Assembly (NCBI GenBank): GCA_016720345.1
Contig: JADKKV010000005.1
Span: 620,001-684,000, forward strand
DNA: 64,000 bases
Origin: Thermomonas sp.
GTDB taxonomy: Bacteria; Pseudomonadota; Gammaproteobacteria; Xanthomonadales; Xanthomonadaceae
Reading direction: 5' to 3'
Shown: in pieces, positions 9,195 through 17,639 of the stretch
Numbering within the stretch: position 1 is the stretch's first letter
Layout of the letters: each line of letters opens with the position of its first letter
The notes under the pieces: model-generated
Seen by the model: only the letters and a program-made list of their open reading frames with translations
What the model was told of the DNA's origin: nothing
Databases searched by the model: none
Made by a program: the position numbers and the translations under genes

Positions 9195-10118
9195 CTAGCC
9201 CGCCGCCGCTGCGTCGAGCAGGTCCCGCGCACCCTGCGCCAGCAACAACTCCGCAACCGCCAGCCCCAGCGCTTCCGGCGCATCGCCGTGGCCCCGTGCC
9301 GCCGCGCGCACGCTGCGGCCATCGGCGGCGCAACCGACCAGCCCGGCCAGCGCGAGCCGCTCCCCGTCGAGTTGCGCGAACGCGGCCACCGGCACGTGGC
9401 AACTGCCATGCAGGGCCAGGTTCATCGCCCGCTCGGCACCGACGCAGGTGCGGGTGCCGGCATCGTCCAGCGTCGCGCACAAGGCGACGATCGCCGCGTC
9501 GTCGCCGCGGCATTCGATCGCGATCGCGCCCTGTGCCGGCGCCGGCAACCAGTGCGGCGCATCCAGCCGCGCACGGATCCGCGCATCGAACCCGAGCCGC
9601 TGCAAGCCGGCGCAGGCCAGCACGATGGCGTCGTACTCGCCGGCATCCAGCTTCGCCAGGCGGGTGTTGACGTTGCCGCGCAGGTCGCGCAGCTGCAGGT
9701 CCGGGCGCAACGCGCGCAACTGCGCCTGCCGGCGCAGCGAAGAGGTGCCGACGCGCGCGCCCGCGGGCAACGCCGCGATGCCGTCGAAGTGGTTGCTGAC
9801 GAAGGCATCGGCATGGTCTGCGCGGGCCAGGATCGCGGCCAGGGTGAAGCCCGGCTCCAGCTGCATCGGCACGTCCTTCAGCGAATGCACCGCGCAGTCG
9901 GCGTCGCCGCGCTGCATCGCGACCTCCAGTTCCTTGAGGAACAGGCCCTTGCCGCCGATCGCCGCCAGCGAGCGGTCCAGCACCTCGTCGCCGCGGGTAC
10001 TCATCGGCACCAGCTCGACCACCAGGCCGGGATGCGCGGCGCGCAGGCGGTCGGCGACATGCTCGGTCTGCCAGAGGGCGAGCGGGCTCTTGCGGGTGGC
10101 GATGCGCAGGGTGGTCAT
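9195..10118 (-). CDS. hemC: Porphobilinogen deaminase (hydroxymethylbilane synthase)
   Basis: Tetrapyrrole biosynthesis enzyme that joins four porphobilinogen units into hydroxymethylbilane, cytoplasmic, 307 residues. The start [17 protein letters not shown] is diagnostic. Other family motifs are [22 protein letters not shown] and the dipyrromethane-cofactor cysteine in GSCHVP. The ATG at 10118 is chosen because the reading frame is open further upstream but shows no homology and runs through the inverted repeat at 10165-10251. The gene converges on the oxidoreductase operon with 36 bases between stops. Confidence 0.97.
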   Translation of the reverse strand: MTTLRIATRKSPLALWQTEHVADRLRAAHPGLVVELVPMSTRGDEVLDRSLAAIGGKGLFLKELEVAMQRGDADCAVHSLKDVPMQLEPGFTLAAILARADHADAFVSNHFDGIAALPAGARVGTSSLRRQAQLRALRPDLQLRDLRGNVNTRLAKLDAGEYDAIVLACAGLQRLGFDARIRARLDAPHWLPAPAQGAIAIECRGDDAAIVALCATLDDAGTRTCVGAERAMNLALHGSCHVPVAAFAQLDGERLALAGLVGCAADGRSVRAAARGHGDAPEALGLAVAELLLAQGARDLLDAAAAG

Positions 10119-10164
10119 GCGCGCATTATCGCTTGCACGATGAGCGACGCGGCGGTGTCGGCAT

Positions 10165-10251
10165 GCCGGAAGGGGTTCGAGCGCGCCATGGAAGGCGCGC
10201 GCCCGCGCATCGGAGCCGGATGCGGAGCCTAGGCGGCGAACCCCTTCCGGC
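10165..10251. repeat. Nested inverted-repeat element between algR and hemC
   Basis: A perfect 15-bp inverted repeat (GCCGGAAGGGGTTCG at 10165-10179 and its complement at 10237-10251) encloses 57 bases. Inside is a second hairpin with a 7-bp stem (GCGCGCC 10181-10187 / GGCGCGC 10194-10200, loop ATGGAA). The whole could fold as a branched RNA or cruciform. It fills most of the 158-bp gap between the algR stop and the hemC start. It may act as an algR terminator, a hemC leader structure or a miniature mobile element; none of these can be settled from one copy. Confidence 0.65.
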
Positions 10252-10276
10252 GTGACGGCAGCGCCGCAATCGGGGC

Positions 10277-11020
10277 TCAAAGATGCCGCAGCGTATCCCG
10301 CAACTGCGCCACGCAGCGCCGGCTGACTTCCAGCGGATGCTCGCCATGCCGCAACACCGCCTGGGTATGGCCATCGCCGATCCGGCGCAACTCGACGATC
10401 TCGTTGCGCGCCACCAGGCAATTGCGGTGGATGCGCACGAAGCGGTCGGCGAATTCGGTTTCCAGCGACTTCAGCGATTCCTCGATCAGGTCCTCGCCGC
10501 GCGCGTGGTGGACCACCACGTATTTTTCCTCGGCCTGCAGGTAGCGGATGTCCTCGACCGGGATCAGCCGCAGGCTGCCACGCAGGCGCGCGCACAGGTG
10601 GGTGCGCTTGCGCCCGTCCTCGGGTTCCGCATGCTGCAAGCGCCCGGCGGCGAAGGTGCGCACCCGTTCCAGCGCGGCGGACAGCCGCTCCGGGCGCACC
10701 GGCTTGACCAGGTAGTCGATCGCCTGTGCCTCGAACGCGGACAACGCATGTGCGTCGTACGCGGTGCAGAACACCACCGCCGGGCGCGGCTCGAACGCGG
10801 CCAGGTGGCGCGCGGTCTCGAGGCCGTCGATGCCCGGCATCGAGATGTCCAGCAACACCATGTCCGGATGGTGTTCGGCGCAGGCGTGCAGGGTGGCATG
10901 GCCATCGCCGGCCTCGGCCACCACCTGTACCCCGGGTTCCGCGGCAAGCAGCGCGCGCAGGCGTTCGCGCGCCAGCGGCTCGTCATCGGCGATCACCACC
11001 CGCATCGGTCCTGCGCTCAT
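10277..11020 (-). CDS. algR: LytTR response regulator, AlgR type
   Basis: Two-component response regulator of 247 residues. The receiver domain (about 6-120) has the acidic pair D12/D13, the phosphoacceptor D58 in VLLDISMPG and the conserved Lys in VKPVRP. A C-terminal LytTR DNA-binding domain covers about 140-245 ([18 protein letters not shown], then [13 protein letters not shown]). Beside hemC this matches AlgR of pseudomonads and xanthomonads, which controls surface behaviour such as pili and exopolysaccharide. The partner kinase that normally precedes it is missing except for a tail overlapping this start codon by 4 bases. Confidence 0.93.
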   Translation of the reverse strand: MSAGPMRVVIADDEPLARERLRALLAAEPGVQVVAEAGDGHATLHACAEHHPDMVLLDISMPGIDGLETARHLAAFEPRPAVVFCTAYDAHALSAFEAQAIDYLVKPVRPERLSAALERVRTFAAGRLQHAEPEDGRKRTHLCARLRGSLRLIPVEDIRYLQAEEKYVVVHHARGEDLIEESLKSLETEFADRFVRIHRNCLVARNEIVELRRIGDGHTQAVLRHGEHPLEVSRRCVAQLRDTLRHL

Positions 11021-11100
11021 GTCGCCGTACTCCCGTCCAGCGGCACCCGGATCTCGGCGTGATAGTAGCCCCCGCCCGAGCCGCCGGTCATCCGTGGCGG
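11017..11100 (-). pseudogene. C-terminal remnant of a sensor histidine kinase (AlgZ/FimS type)
   Basis: The minus strand immediately upstream of algR translates to a 20-odd residue tail, GGSGGGYYHAEIRVPL followed by DGSTAT and a TGA. That TGA overlaps the algR ATG in the coupled ATGA arrangement typical of kinase-regulator pairs. The tail resembles the end of a histidine-kinase ATPase domain. Reading the same frame upstream reaches the stop codon of the neighbouring hydrolase at 11158-11160 after about 19 unrelated codons, so no kinase body exists. The simplest reading is a deletion that removed the kinase and left its last codons. Confidence 0.55.
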
Positions 11101-11157
11101 TTGCGACTGGCGAACGACCAACGCACTTGGGGCAATGCAGGCGCTGCGGCGCTCATC

Positions 11158-11835
11158 TCAGCCGGCGGCGAACCGCGCCCCCAGCCAGTCGCCGAGGTCG
11201 CCGATCTCCTCGGCGCAGACGGAATGCTGCATCGGATAGCGTTGCCACTGCACGTCGAAGCCGAACTGTCGCAACGCCGCCGCGCTCATCTCGCCGCCGG
11301 CGCACGGCACCACCGGGTCGTACTGGCCATGTGCCATGAACACGGGTTGCGCGGTTGCCGCGGGCTGCAGCGCGGCCTGCGCCTGCGCCGGCGTCATCGG
11401 CAGGTAGGTCGACAGCGCGACCAGGCCCGCCAGCGGGCGGGTGCGCGCGATGCCGGCGGCAAGGGTGACCGCGCCGCCCTGCGAGAACCCGGCCAGCAGC
11501 AGGCGTTCCGCACCGATCCCGCGTTCGGCCTCGCGCGCGATCAGCGCCTCCACCTGCGCCACCGACTCGGCCACGCCTTCACTGTCGGCGCGATTGGCGA
11601 GGTTCATGTCGCGGATGTCGTACCAGGCGCGCATGCGTGCACCGCCGTTGATGGTCACCGCGCGCACCGGCGCATGCGGGAACACGAAGCGGACCGCCGG
11701 CCAGTCGCGCCGCAGCAGCTCCGGCACGATCGGCGCGAAATCATGGCCATCGGCACCGAGGCCATGCAGCCACAGCACGCTCCACTGCGGGTGCGGGCCG
11801 GTTTCGTGTTCGACGGTTTCCAGCAGTTCGGTCAT
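11158..11835 (-). CDS. Carboxylesterase/lysophospholipase-type alpha/beta hydrolase
   Basis: Cytosolic serine esterase of 225 residues, abhydrolase_2 family, acting on short acyl esters or lysophospholipids. The catalytic triad is visible: S118 in GFSQGG, D173 in HGQYDPVVP and H204 in YPMQHSVC. The WLHGLGADGHDF strand-loop near residue 22 supplies the oxyanion hole. Length is normal for the family. It lies directly upstream of the kinase remnant and algR on the same strand. Confidence 0.93.
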   Translation of the reverse strand: MTELLETVEHETGPHPQWSVLWLHGLGADGHDFAPIVPELLRRDWPAVRFVFPHAPVRAVTINGGARMRAWYDIRDMNLANRADSEGVAESVAQVEALIAREAERGIGAERLLLAGFSQGGAVTLAAGIARTRPLAGLVALSTYLPMTPAQAQAALQPAATAQPVFMAHGQYDPVVPCAGGEMSAAALRQFGFDVQWQRYPMQHSVCAEEIGDLGDWLGARFAAG

Positions 11836-12058
11836 GGCTTGGCAGGATGGGGGATGGGCTGCAGTCTAAGGGTGCGCTGCGTCACACGCTAAACGTGCTG
11901 CGCCGCAAGATGACCCGGGCCGGACTAGACGCTAGCGTACGGTCCGGCAGCGGGGACGGCGGGGTAGGCCGGCTGCCGGATGGTCCTTGTGGTTGCTACC
12001 CATCGTGCCCCGGCCACCGGCCGGCACCACCTTCGATACACCACCTGGGGACTGATCC

Positions 12059-13150
12059 ATGCCTGTACCTGTCTGCAAGACCGCGCGTCCGCTGCTCGCG
12101 GGCCTGGCGCTGGCGCTGCTGTGCGCGCCCGTCGTGGCCAGCACCCTGAACCAGAACGTGTCGTGGACCATCGACCGTTCCGGCACCACCGCCAAGTATC
12201 GGGTGGTCGCCTACGGCGATTCGATCTACGCCGGCTACAACGGTTCCACCACCAGCGCCGCCAAGTACTCGGCGCCGACGGTGGACGCCGAATACCTGTC
12301 CGCGCTGTGGAACGCCGACGTCGAAAGCGTGCGCCGCACCAAGTCGGGCGCGGTGGCGTCGGACGTGTACAACAACAAGATCGTCGCCGAGCGCTCCTAC
12401 ATGCAGGCGAGCTCGACCCGCGTGGTCACCTTCGAGATGTGCGGCAACGACGGCCTGCAGGCACGCTCCAGCTTCAAGTCGCAGACCGGCACCTGCAACT
12501 ACAGCGTGCTGGCGACCGCCGAGGCCAACTGCAAGACCTACGTCGCCAAGGCGATGGACTACATCAACACCAACGCCTACGCCGGCACCAAGGTCAAGAT
12601 CATCGCCAACCTGCATTACCCCGGCTACAACGCGGACAACGTGCTGAGCTCCTGCACCGACGCCAGCACCGGCGCCCGCGTCAACATGCGCGACAAGTTC
12701 CTGCCGGCGATCACCCGCATGAACTACTGGATGTGCGAATACGCGCGCCAGAAGGGCTTCAAGTGCGTGGACAACTTCGCCGAATACATGGGTTCGGACT
12801 ACGACAGCAACGGCGACGGCAAGGTCGATTCGCAGGCCCTGAAGTACGTGGCCGGCGAAACCGAGGCCAGCTACGTGGCGCGCATCACCGGCACCCTGAA
12901 GGGCACCCTGCGCGATGCCAACACCCACTTCATCTCCGCCAGCAGCAGCGCCGACTACATCCAGTCCGACGACACCCACCCGACCTACAACGGCAGCACC
13001 GTCAAGGCCGGCCTGTTCGGCGGCACCACCGGTTCCGGCGCGCCGCGCTACACCAGCTTCGGCGGCGGCAAGAACCCGATCTGGAACCTGTACGGCCATG
13101 AGCGCATGGGCTGGCTGCTGTCGCTGTACGGGCCGACCTCCGCGCTGTAA
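12059..13150 (+). CDS. Secreted SGNH/GDSL-type hydrolase
   Basis: Exported hydrolase of 363 residues. The signal peptide (residues 1-28, with LLAGLALALLCAPVVAS) is followed by an SGNH fold: nucleophile S55 in AYGDSIYAGY, the CGND block at 128-131 and DDTHP near residue 308 supplying Asp and His. Six or more cysteines suggest disulfides in the periplasm or outside the cell. A loop DSNGDGKVDSQA near residue 263 matches an EF-hand calcium-binding loop. The substrate is unknown; acetyl ester or lipid hydrolysis is likely. A GGGGACT ribosome site precedes the ATG. It is divergent from the esterase gene, with 223 bases between start codons. Confidence 0.85.
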   Translation: MPVPVCKTARPLLAGLALALLCAPVVASTLNQNVSWTIDRSGTTAKYRVVAYGDSIYAGYNGSTTSAAKYSAPTVDAEYLSALWNADVESVRRTKSGAVASDVYNNKIVAERSYMQASSTRVVTFEMCGNDGLQARSSFKSQTGTCNYSVLATAEANCKTYVAKAMDYINTNAYAGTKVKIIANLHYPGYNADNVLSSCTDASTGARVNMRDKFLPAITRMNYWMCEYARQKGFKCVDNFAEYMGSDYDSNGDGKVDSQALKYVAGETEASYVARITGTLKGTLRDANTHFISASSSADYIQSDDTHPTYNGSTVKAGLFGGTTGSGAPRYTSFGGGKNPIWNLYGHERMGWLLSLYGPTSAL

Positions 13151-13165
13151 CCCCGCGTCGCCGGC

Positions 13166-13822
13166 ATGCCCGACCAGGACCCCGGCGAACGCCAGGCCAG
13201 GCCGCCCGCCACTGGCGGCGCTGGCCGCGGCCGCCGCTGGCTGGCGACCCTGCTGGTGCTGGTGGTCGTCGGCGGCATCGGCTATTTCCTCCTGCAGCAA
13301 CCGCCGCCGCCACCCAGCGGCGGCGAGGGGCCGGAGCCGGCGGCAACGGCCCCGGCAGGCGCCGACGGCAACCCTGCCAATGCGACCTCGATGAAGCCAC
13401 ACGGCACCACCGCGCGCCGCATCCGCGCCGCGCAGGATCCGGATGACCTGGCCGCCCATGCCATTCCCGGCGAACCCGCGCCGACGATGGGCGAGGTGAT
13501 CGAAGGCCTGCACCGGGCCGGCATCCGCAGCGGCCTGGGTGCGTTCAACCCGCCCGGTACCAGTCCGCCGCTGGTCGGGCTGGCGGTGCCCGATGACTAC
13601 GTGTTGCCGGAAGGCTACGTCCGCCACCACCAGGCCACCGACGACGGCCAGCCGATCGAGCCGATCCTGATGTATTCGCCCGACTACGAATTCGTCGACG
13701 CCGCCGGCCAACCGCTGGCGATTCCCGCCGACCGGGTGGTGCCGCCGCAGCATGCGCCGCCGGGCCTGCCGATCCGGCAGATCCGCATCCCGCCGCCGCA
13801 CGACCCGGATTCCCCGCCCTGA
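13166..13822 (+). CDS. Proline-rich single-pass membrane protein, unknown
   Basis: A 218-residue protein with a basic N-terminus, one transmembrane helix at about 24-44 (WLATLLVLVVVGGIGYFLLQ) and a run of prolines just outside. The remainder is a periplasmic, Pro/Gly/Asp-rich region without recognised domain. The start is 15 bases after the SGNH hydrolase stop and the stop is close to the Lnt-like gene, so these three may be co-transcribed. No function can be assigned. Confidence 0.65.
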   Translation: MPDQDPGERQARPPATGGAGRGRRWLATLLVLVVVGGIGYFLLQQPPPPPSGGEGPEPAATAPAGADGNPANATSMKPHGTTARRIRAAQDPDDLAAHAIPGEPAPTMGEVIEGLHRAGIRSGLGAFNPPGTSPPLVGLAVPDDYVLPEGYVRHHQATDDGQPIEPILMYSPDYEFVDAAGQPLAIPADRVVPPQHAPPGLPIRQIRIPPPHDPDSPP

Positions 13823-13866
13823 GCCTGCTTCGATCCCTGCGCCCCGGCTGGCGGCTGCCGGCGGGC

Positions 13867-16299
13867 GTGCTGGCCAGCGCGCTGCTGCTTGGGCTGTACG
13901 CGCGCGGCGGCAACGGCTACCTGCTCGGTTTCGTCGCGCTGGTGCCGTGGCTGCTCGCCCTTGATGCCCGCGCCGGCCTCGGCCGCGCGTTGCTGGGCGG
14001 GCTCGCGCTGGCAATCGCCTTCGCCGCCGCCGGGTTCGCCTGGTTCGGGGCCGCGATCGGCGAATTCAGCGGCCTCGGCAGCGCCGGCGGGATGCTGGTG
14101 CTGCTGCTGGCGGCGCCACTGCTGCAACCGCAGTTGCTGGCGTTCGCGATCGTGCGCGAACTGGCCGGGCGCCGGCATGGACCGCTGGTGCGCGCGTTCG
14201 CGGCCGCCGGCGCGTGGGTGGGCTGCGAATGGCTGCTGCCGAAGCTGCTGGGCGACACCCTCGGCCATGGCCTGTATCCCTCGCTGCCGTTGCGCCAGCT
14301 GGCCGACCTCGGTGGCGCCGCCGGCCTGAGCGTGCTGCTGCTGCTGGCCAACGAGGGCATCGCGGCGGCGATCCGCAACCGCGCCGGCGGCCGCCCCGGA
14401 TGCTGGCGACCGCTCGCGCTGGTGGCGGCGCTGGTGCTCGCCTGGCTGGGCTACGGCGGCTGGCGGGCGGCCACGGTCGCCGCCCACGCCGCCACCGGCG
14501 ATCCGCTGCGGGTGGCGATGGTGCAGACCAACATCGTCGACTACGAACGCCTGCGCCGCGAACGCGGGGCGTACGCGGTGGTGCGCGAGGTGCTCGACAC
14601 CCACTTCGCGATGTCGCGGGCGGCGGTCGCGCAGGCGGATGCCGATGCCCTGCTGTGGTCGGAAACCGTGTACCCGACCACCTTCGGGCATCCCCGCAGC
14701 GCGGATGGCGCGGCGCTGGACGCCGAGATCCGCGACTTCATCGCCAGCGTCCGGACCCCGCTGGTGTTCGGCAGCTACGACCTCGACGACGCCGGCGAAT
14801 ACAACGCGGCGGCGTTCCTGGCGCCGGATGGCCGGCTGCTGGGGATGTACCGAAAGTCCAATCCGTTCCCGCTGACCGAATACGTGCCGGCGTGGCTGGA
14901 TGGGCCTGGCTTCCGCCGCTGGCTGCCGTGGACCGGCCGCTGGCAGCGCGGCGATGGCGCGCGCGTGTTCCCGCTGCGGCTGGCCGACGGCCGCGAGGTC
15001 CCGGTGCTGCCGCTGATCTGCCTGGACGACGTCGACCCGCTGCTGGCGATCGATGGCGCACGCCTCGGCGCGCAGGCGATCGTCGGCATGTCCAATGATT
15101 CGTGGTTCAGCGCGCATGCGCAGGGCGCCGAGCTGCACCTGGCGGTGGCCGCGTTCCGCAGCATCGAAACCCGCTTGCCGCAGTTCCGGGTGACCGCGAA
15201 CGGGATCAGCGCGGCGATCGACCCGGCCGGCACCCGGGTGGCAACCACCGCGATCGGCCAGCCGGCCCTGCTGACGGTGGCGCTGCCGGTGCAGCCAGCA
15301 CCACGCACGCTGGTGGTGGCGTGGGGCAACTGGGTCGGTGCGGCCGCGCTTGCCGGCCTGTTGCTGCTGGCGGTGCTCGATCTGTGGTGCTGGTGGCGCG
15401 ACCGCCGCGGCACTCCGGTGGCGCGCGCTGCCGCCGCGGCACCGGCCCTGCGACAGCTCAGGGTGGTGCTGCTGCCGCCCGCGCTGCGTGGCGTGCTGGG
15501 CCTGCTGCAGGTGATCGGCGTGGGCACCCTGGCATGGATCGGCTGGCGCATGCTCGGGCGCGATGGGCTGCAGGTGAATTCACTGGCGCAGATCACCCTG
15601 TTCGGGTCCGGCGTGGTGTTGCCGGCGCTGGCTGCTGGGTGCGTGCGGCGCTGGTGGACGGCCACCGTGCAGGTGGACGCCGGTGCGCTGGTGCTGGTTC
15701 GCCGCCGCCAACGGGTGGCGGTCCCGGTCAGCGGCATCGTCGCGATCGCGCCGTGGACGCTGCCGATCCCGATGCCGGGCATCACCCTGCGCACCGGCCC
15801 GGCAACCGCACTGTCGCTTGGCTTCGCAGCCGGCGATCCGGCGCCGCTGGCGGCGCTTCTTCGGCAGGCGGGCGCGCCGGCGATCGCCGGCACCCACGCC
15901 AGCGCGCGCGCGCTGGCGGACGCACATGCGCGCGCCGCGGCACCACGCTGGCGCATCGACCACCGCATGTTCAAGTTCGCGCTGTTCCCGCTGCTGCTCG
16001 CGCTGCCCGCGTTCCGCCTGCACCAGCACATCGCCTACGGCGGCACCTTCGGCGAGTACCACAGCTTCGGCCTGCAGGCCTGGCTGCTGGCGCTGCTGAT
16101 CTGGTGGGCGTCATGGGCGCTCGGCATGGCCCTGTATGCGCTGGTGTTGCGCGTGCTGGTCGAATCCGGTTCGCTGGCGACGCTGCTGCTGCAGCCGCCG
16201 CAGGCGGCCGCCAGTCGCGTGCTGCTGCAGGGGATCGCGCGCGGTCTTTACTTCATCGGCGCCCCGGCGTGGCTGCTGTGGCGGCTGCTCGCAGGCTAG
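13867..16299 (+). CDS. Lnt-like nitrilase-superfamily membrane protein with extra C-terminal domain
   Basis: An 810-residue polytopic protein. The first 460 residues resemble apolipoprotein N-acyltransferase: several membrane helices, then a carbon-nitrogen hydrolase domain with the complete triad E266 (LLWSETVYP), K330 (MYRKSNPFPLTEYVP) and C385 (LPLICLDDVD), plus MSNDSWF. Lnt is about 510 residues, so about 350 residues are extra. They hold more membrane helices and a soluble beta-rich stretch (about 600-690, TVQVDAGALVLVRRRQRVAV) resembling a bacterial PH-like domain. It may be an lnt paralogue with altered substrate or control. The start is uncertain: no ATG occurs, GTG 13867 is used, and in-frame homology-like codons begin at CTG 13819-13825. 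Confidence 0.8.
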   Translation: MLASALLLGLYARGGNGYLLGFVALVPWLLALDARAGLGRALLGGLALAIAFAAAGFAWFGAAIGEFSGLGSAGGMLVLLLAAPLLQPQLLAFAIVRELAGRRHGPLVRAFAAAGAWVGCEWLLPKLLGDTLGHGLYPSLPLRQLADLGGAAGLSVLLLLANEGIAAAIRNRAGGRPGCWRPLALVAALVLAWLGYGGWRAATVAAHAATGDPLRVAMVQTNIVDYERLRRERGAYAVVREVLDTHFAMSRAAVAQADADALLWSETVYPTTFGHPRSADGAALDAEIRDFIASVRTPLVFGSYDLDDAGEYNAAAFLAPDGRLLGMYRKSNPFPLTEYVPAWLDGPGFRRWLPWTGRWQRGDGARVFPLRLADGREVPVLPLICLDDVDPLLAIDGARLGAQAIVGMSNDSWFSAHAQGAELHLAVAAFRSIETRLPQFRVTANGISAAIDPAGTRVATTAIGQPALLTVALPVQPAPRTLVVAWGNWVGAAALAGLLLLAVLDLWCWWRDRRGTPVARAAAAAPALRQLRVVLLPPALRGVLGLLQVIGVGTLAWIGWRMLGRDGLQVNSLAQITLFGSGVVLPALAAGCVRRWWTATVQVDAGALVLVRRRQRVAVPVSGIVAIAPWTLPIPMPGITLRTGPATALSLGFAAGDPAPLAALLRQAGAPAIAGTHASARALADAHARAAAPRWRIDHRMFKFALFPLLLALPAFRLHQHIAYGGTFGEYHSFGLQAWLLALLIWWASWALGMALYALVLRVLVESGSLATLLLQPPQAAASRVLLQGIARGLYFIGAPAWLLWRLLAG

Positions 16300-16374
16300 C
16301 CGCGCGGCCCCCGCGGGCGACGCCTCACGCGTGGCCATCGCCGACCCTGCAGTCAGCTTCGGCGCGGATTGCGA

Positions 16375-17385
16375 TCAGGACGACGGCGGGTCGAAGCGCA
16401 CCGTGGTCGTGGTGGCGTGCTGGGTGCCCCTGGCTTCGAATTTCCAGCGCGAGACCGCGGCCAGCGCGGCGCGCTCGAACGCGTTGGGCAGGTCCGAGGC
16501 AACCACCCGCGGCGCTTCGACGTTGCCATCACCATCGATGGTGAAGGCCACCTGCACCTGGCCGGATTGGCGCGAGCGCAGGGCAGCCTCCGGATAGCGC
16601 GGCGCGGCCTGGCGCAGCACCCGCGGCGCGGCGCTGGCCGCGCTACGCACGGGCGCGCTGGCCGGCGCCGGGCGTGGCGGTTCCGGTTGTCGAGCGACGG
16701 CTTCGCCGGCGACGGTTGCAGCCGGCGCAGCGGCAGCCGCCAGCGGCGCAACCGCGAGCGGGCGCGACTGCGCTGGCGTGGGTGCAGCAGGTGTCGCCGC
16801 GGCGACCGGTTCCGCAGGCGTGGCCGGGTTGCGCGCCGAAGCCAGCTTCGCCGCGCTGTCCTCCGCCTGCCGGCGCAACTCGACTTCGGCCTGCAGGGCC
16901 CGGGCCTTGCTTTCGGCGTCCATCGCCAGTTCAAGATCGCGCGCGGCCGCCTCGGCGCTGGCCACGCTTTCGCGCAGCCGCTGCAGCGCAGGCGCGCCGG
17001 CATCGACTTGCTGCAGCAGGCCCAGCAGGCGCTGCGCTTCCGGATAGCGTCCCGTGGCGATCGCCTGTTCGACCGCGATCACCAGCTGCGGCTGCAGGTC
17101 GACCAGCGCCGCTTGCGCACTGGCATCGGCGGGCGCGCGCCGGCGCAAGGCCAGGTAGTACTCCAGCGCATTGCCGCGCGCGGGTGCGAACAGCCGTTGC
17201 GCCTGCATCGCCGCGCCGGCCAGCTGGCGCAATTCGTCGGCGCTCGCGGTGTCCGCCAACCCCGCCGCGGGCGCCGCTACCGGTGCAACGGCTTCGGCCG
17301 CCTGCTCCGATCCGGACTGGCGCTCGCAACCCGCCAGCAGCATCCCCGCCAGCAACAACGTGCCGGCCACCCTGATCTCGCGCAT
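16375..17385 (-). CDS. Lipoprotein with C-terminal TonB domain
   Basis: A 336-residue protein. The N-terminus MREIRVAGTLLLAGMLLAGC is a lipoprotein signal with lipobox LLAGC. A helical, Glu/Ala/Arg-rich coiled region (about 80-185) and a Pro/Ala-rich spacer follow. The final 90 residues form a TonB C-terminal domain (APRYPEAALRSRQSGQVQVA, then FTIDGDGNVEAPRV). Classical TonB has an N-terminal transmembrane helix; a lipid anchor is a known variant, and partners here are unknown. The start at 17385 was preferred over an in-frame upstream start (17439) because GAGAGGGGAAG sits just before it and the signal peptide begins there. Confidence 0.85.
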   Translation of the reverse strand: MREIRVAGTLLLAGMLLAGCERQSGSEQAAEAVAPVAAPAAGLADTASADELRQLAGAAMQAQRLFAPARGNALEYYLALRRRAPADASAQAALVDLQPQLVIAVEQAIATGRYPEAQRLLGLLQQVDAGAPALQRLRESVASAEAAARDLELAMDAESKARALQAEVELRRQAEDSAAKLASARNPATPAEPVAAATPAAPTPAQSRPLAVAPLAAAAAPAATVAGEAVARQPEPPRPAPASAPVRSAASAAPRVLRQAAPRYPEAALRSRQSGQVQVAFTIDGDGNVEAPRVVASDLPNAFERAALAAVSRWKFEARGTQHATTTTVRFDPPSS

Positions 17386-17515
17386 GTGCTTCCCCTCTCT
17401 TTGGGGGCGCAGGCTGCATGCGGCGGATGACAAGCCCATGTCGCGGGAAAGACGCCCGCGCGAACTGCGACGCAGCGCACGCGGACGACCGCATGCACGG
17501 GCGGCGATCCGGGCA

Positions 17516-17588
17516 TGGGCCCACCAGGACTCGAACCTGGAACCAAAAGATTATGAGTCTTCTGCTCTAACCATTGAGCTATAGGCCC
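17516..17588 (-). tRNA. tRNA with CAU anticodon (Ile2 favoured, elongator Met possible)
   Basis: A 73-nt cloverleaf. The 7-bp acceptor stem (GGGCCTA with TGGGCCC, discriminator A) has one G-U pair, the D arm is GCTC/GAGC, the anticodon loop CTCATAA gives anticodon CAU, and the T arm is CCAGG TTCGAAT CCTGG. CCA is not encoded. The GACTCATAATC anticodon arm and GGGCC acceptor look like tRNA-Ile2, whose C34 is converted to lysidine by TilS, but sequence alone does not exclude elongator methionine. Confidence 0.93.
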
Positions 17589-17599
17589 GTCGCGCGGGA

Positions 17600-17605
17600 A
17601 TTGTA
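17600..17605 (-). promoter_or_regulatory. Likely -10 box of the tRNA gene
   Basis: On the minus strand TACAAT lies 11 bases upstream of the mature tRNA 5' end, a suitable distance for a short leader. A convincing -35 hexamer was not seen at 16-18 bases, so this rests on the -10 match alone. A GC-rich discriminator follows, as is common for stable-RNA promoters. Confidence 0.4.
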
Positions 17606-17639
17606 GCGGGCACCCCGGCGTGGCCGGGTGCGCGCGGGA

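Noticed and set aside
9195-10595. 466-codon frame with hemC at its end
   Set aside because: The upstream 159 codons are antisense or non-homologous and pass through the inverted repeat; hemC begins at 10118.
11919-11948. Inverted repeat GCCGGAC / GTCCGGC upstream of the SGNH hydrolase
   Set aside because: The stem is only 7 bp with a 16-base loop and no T tract or promoter elements in register; left unassigned.
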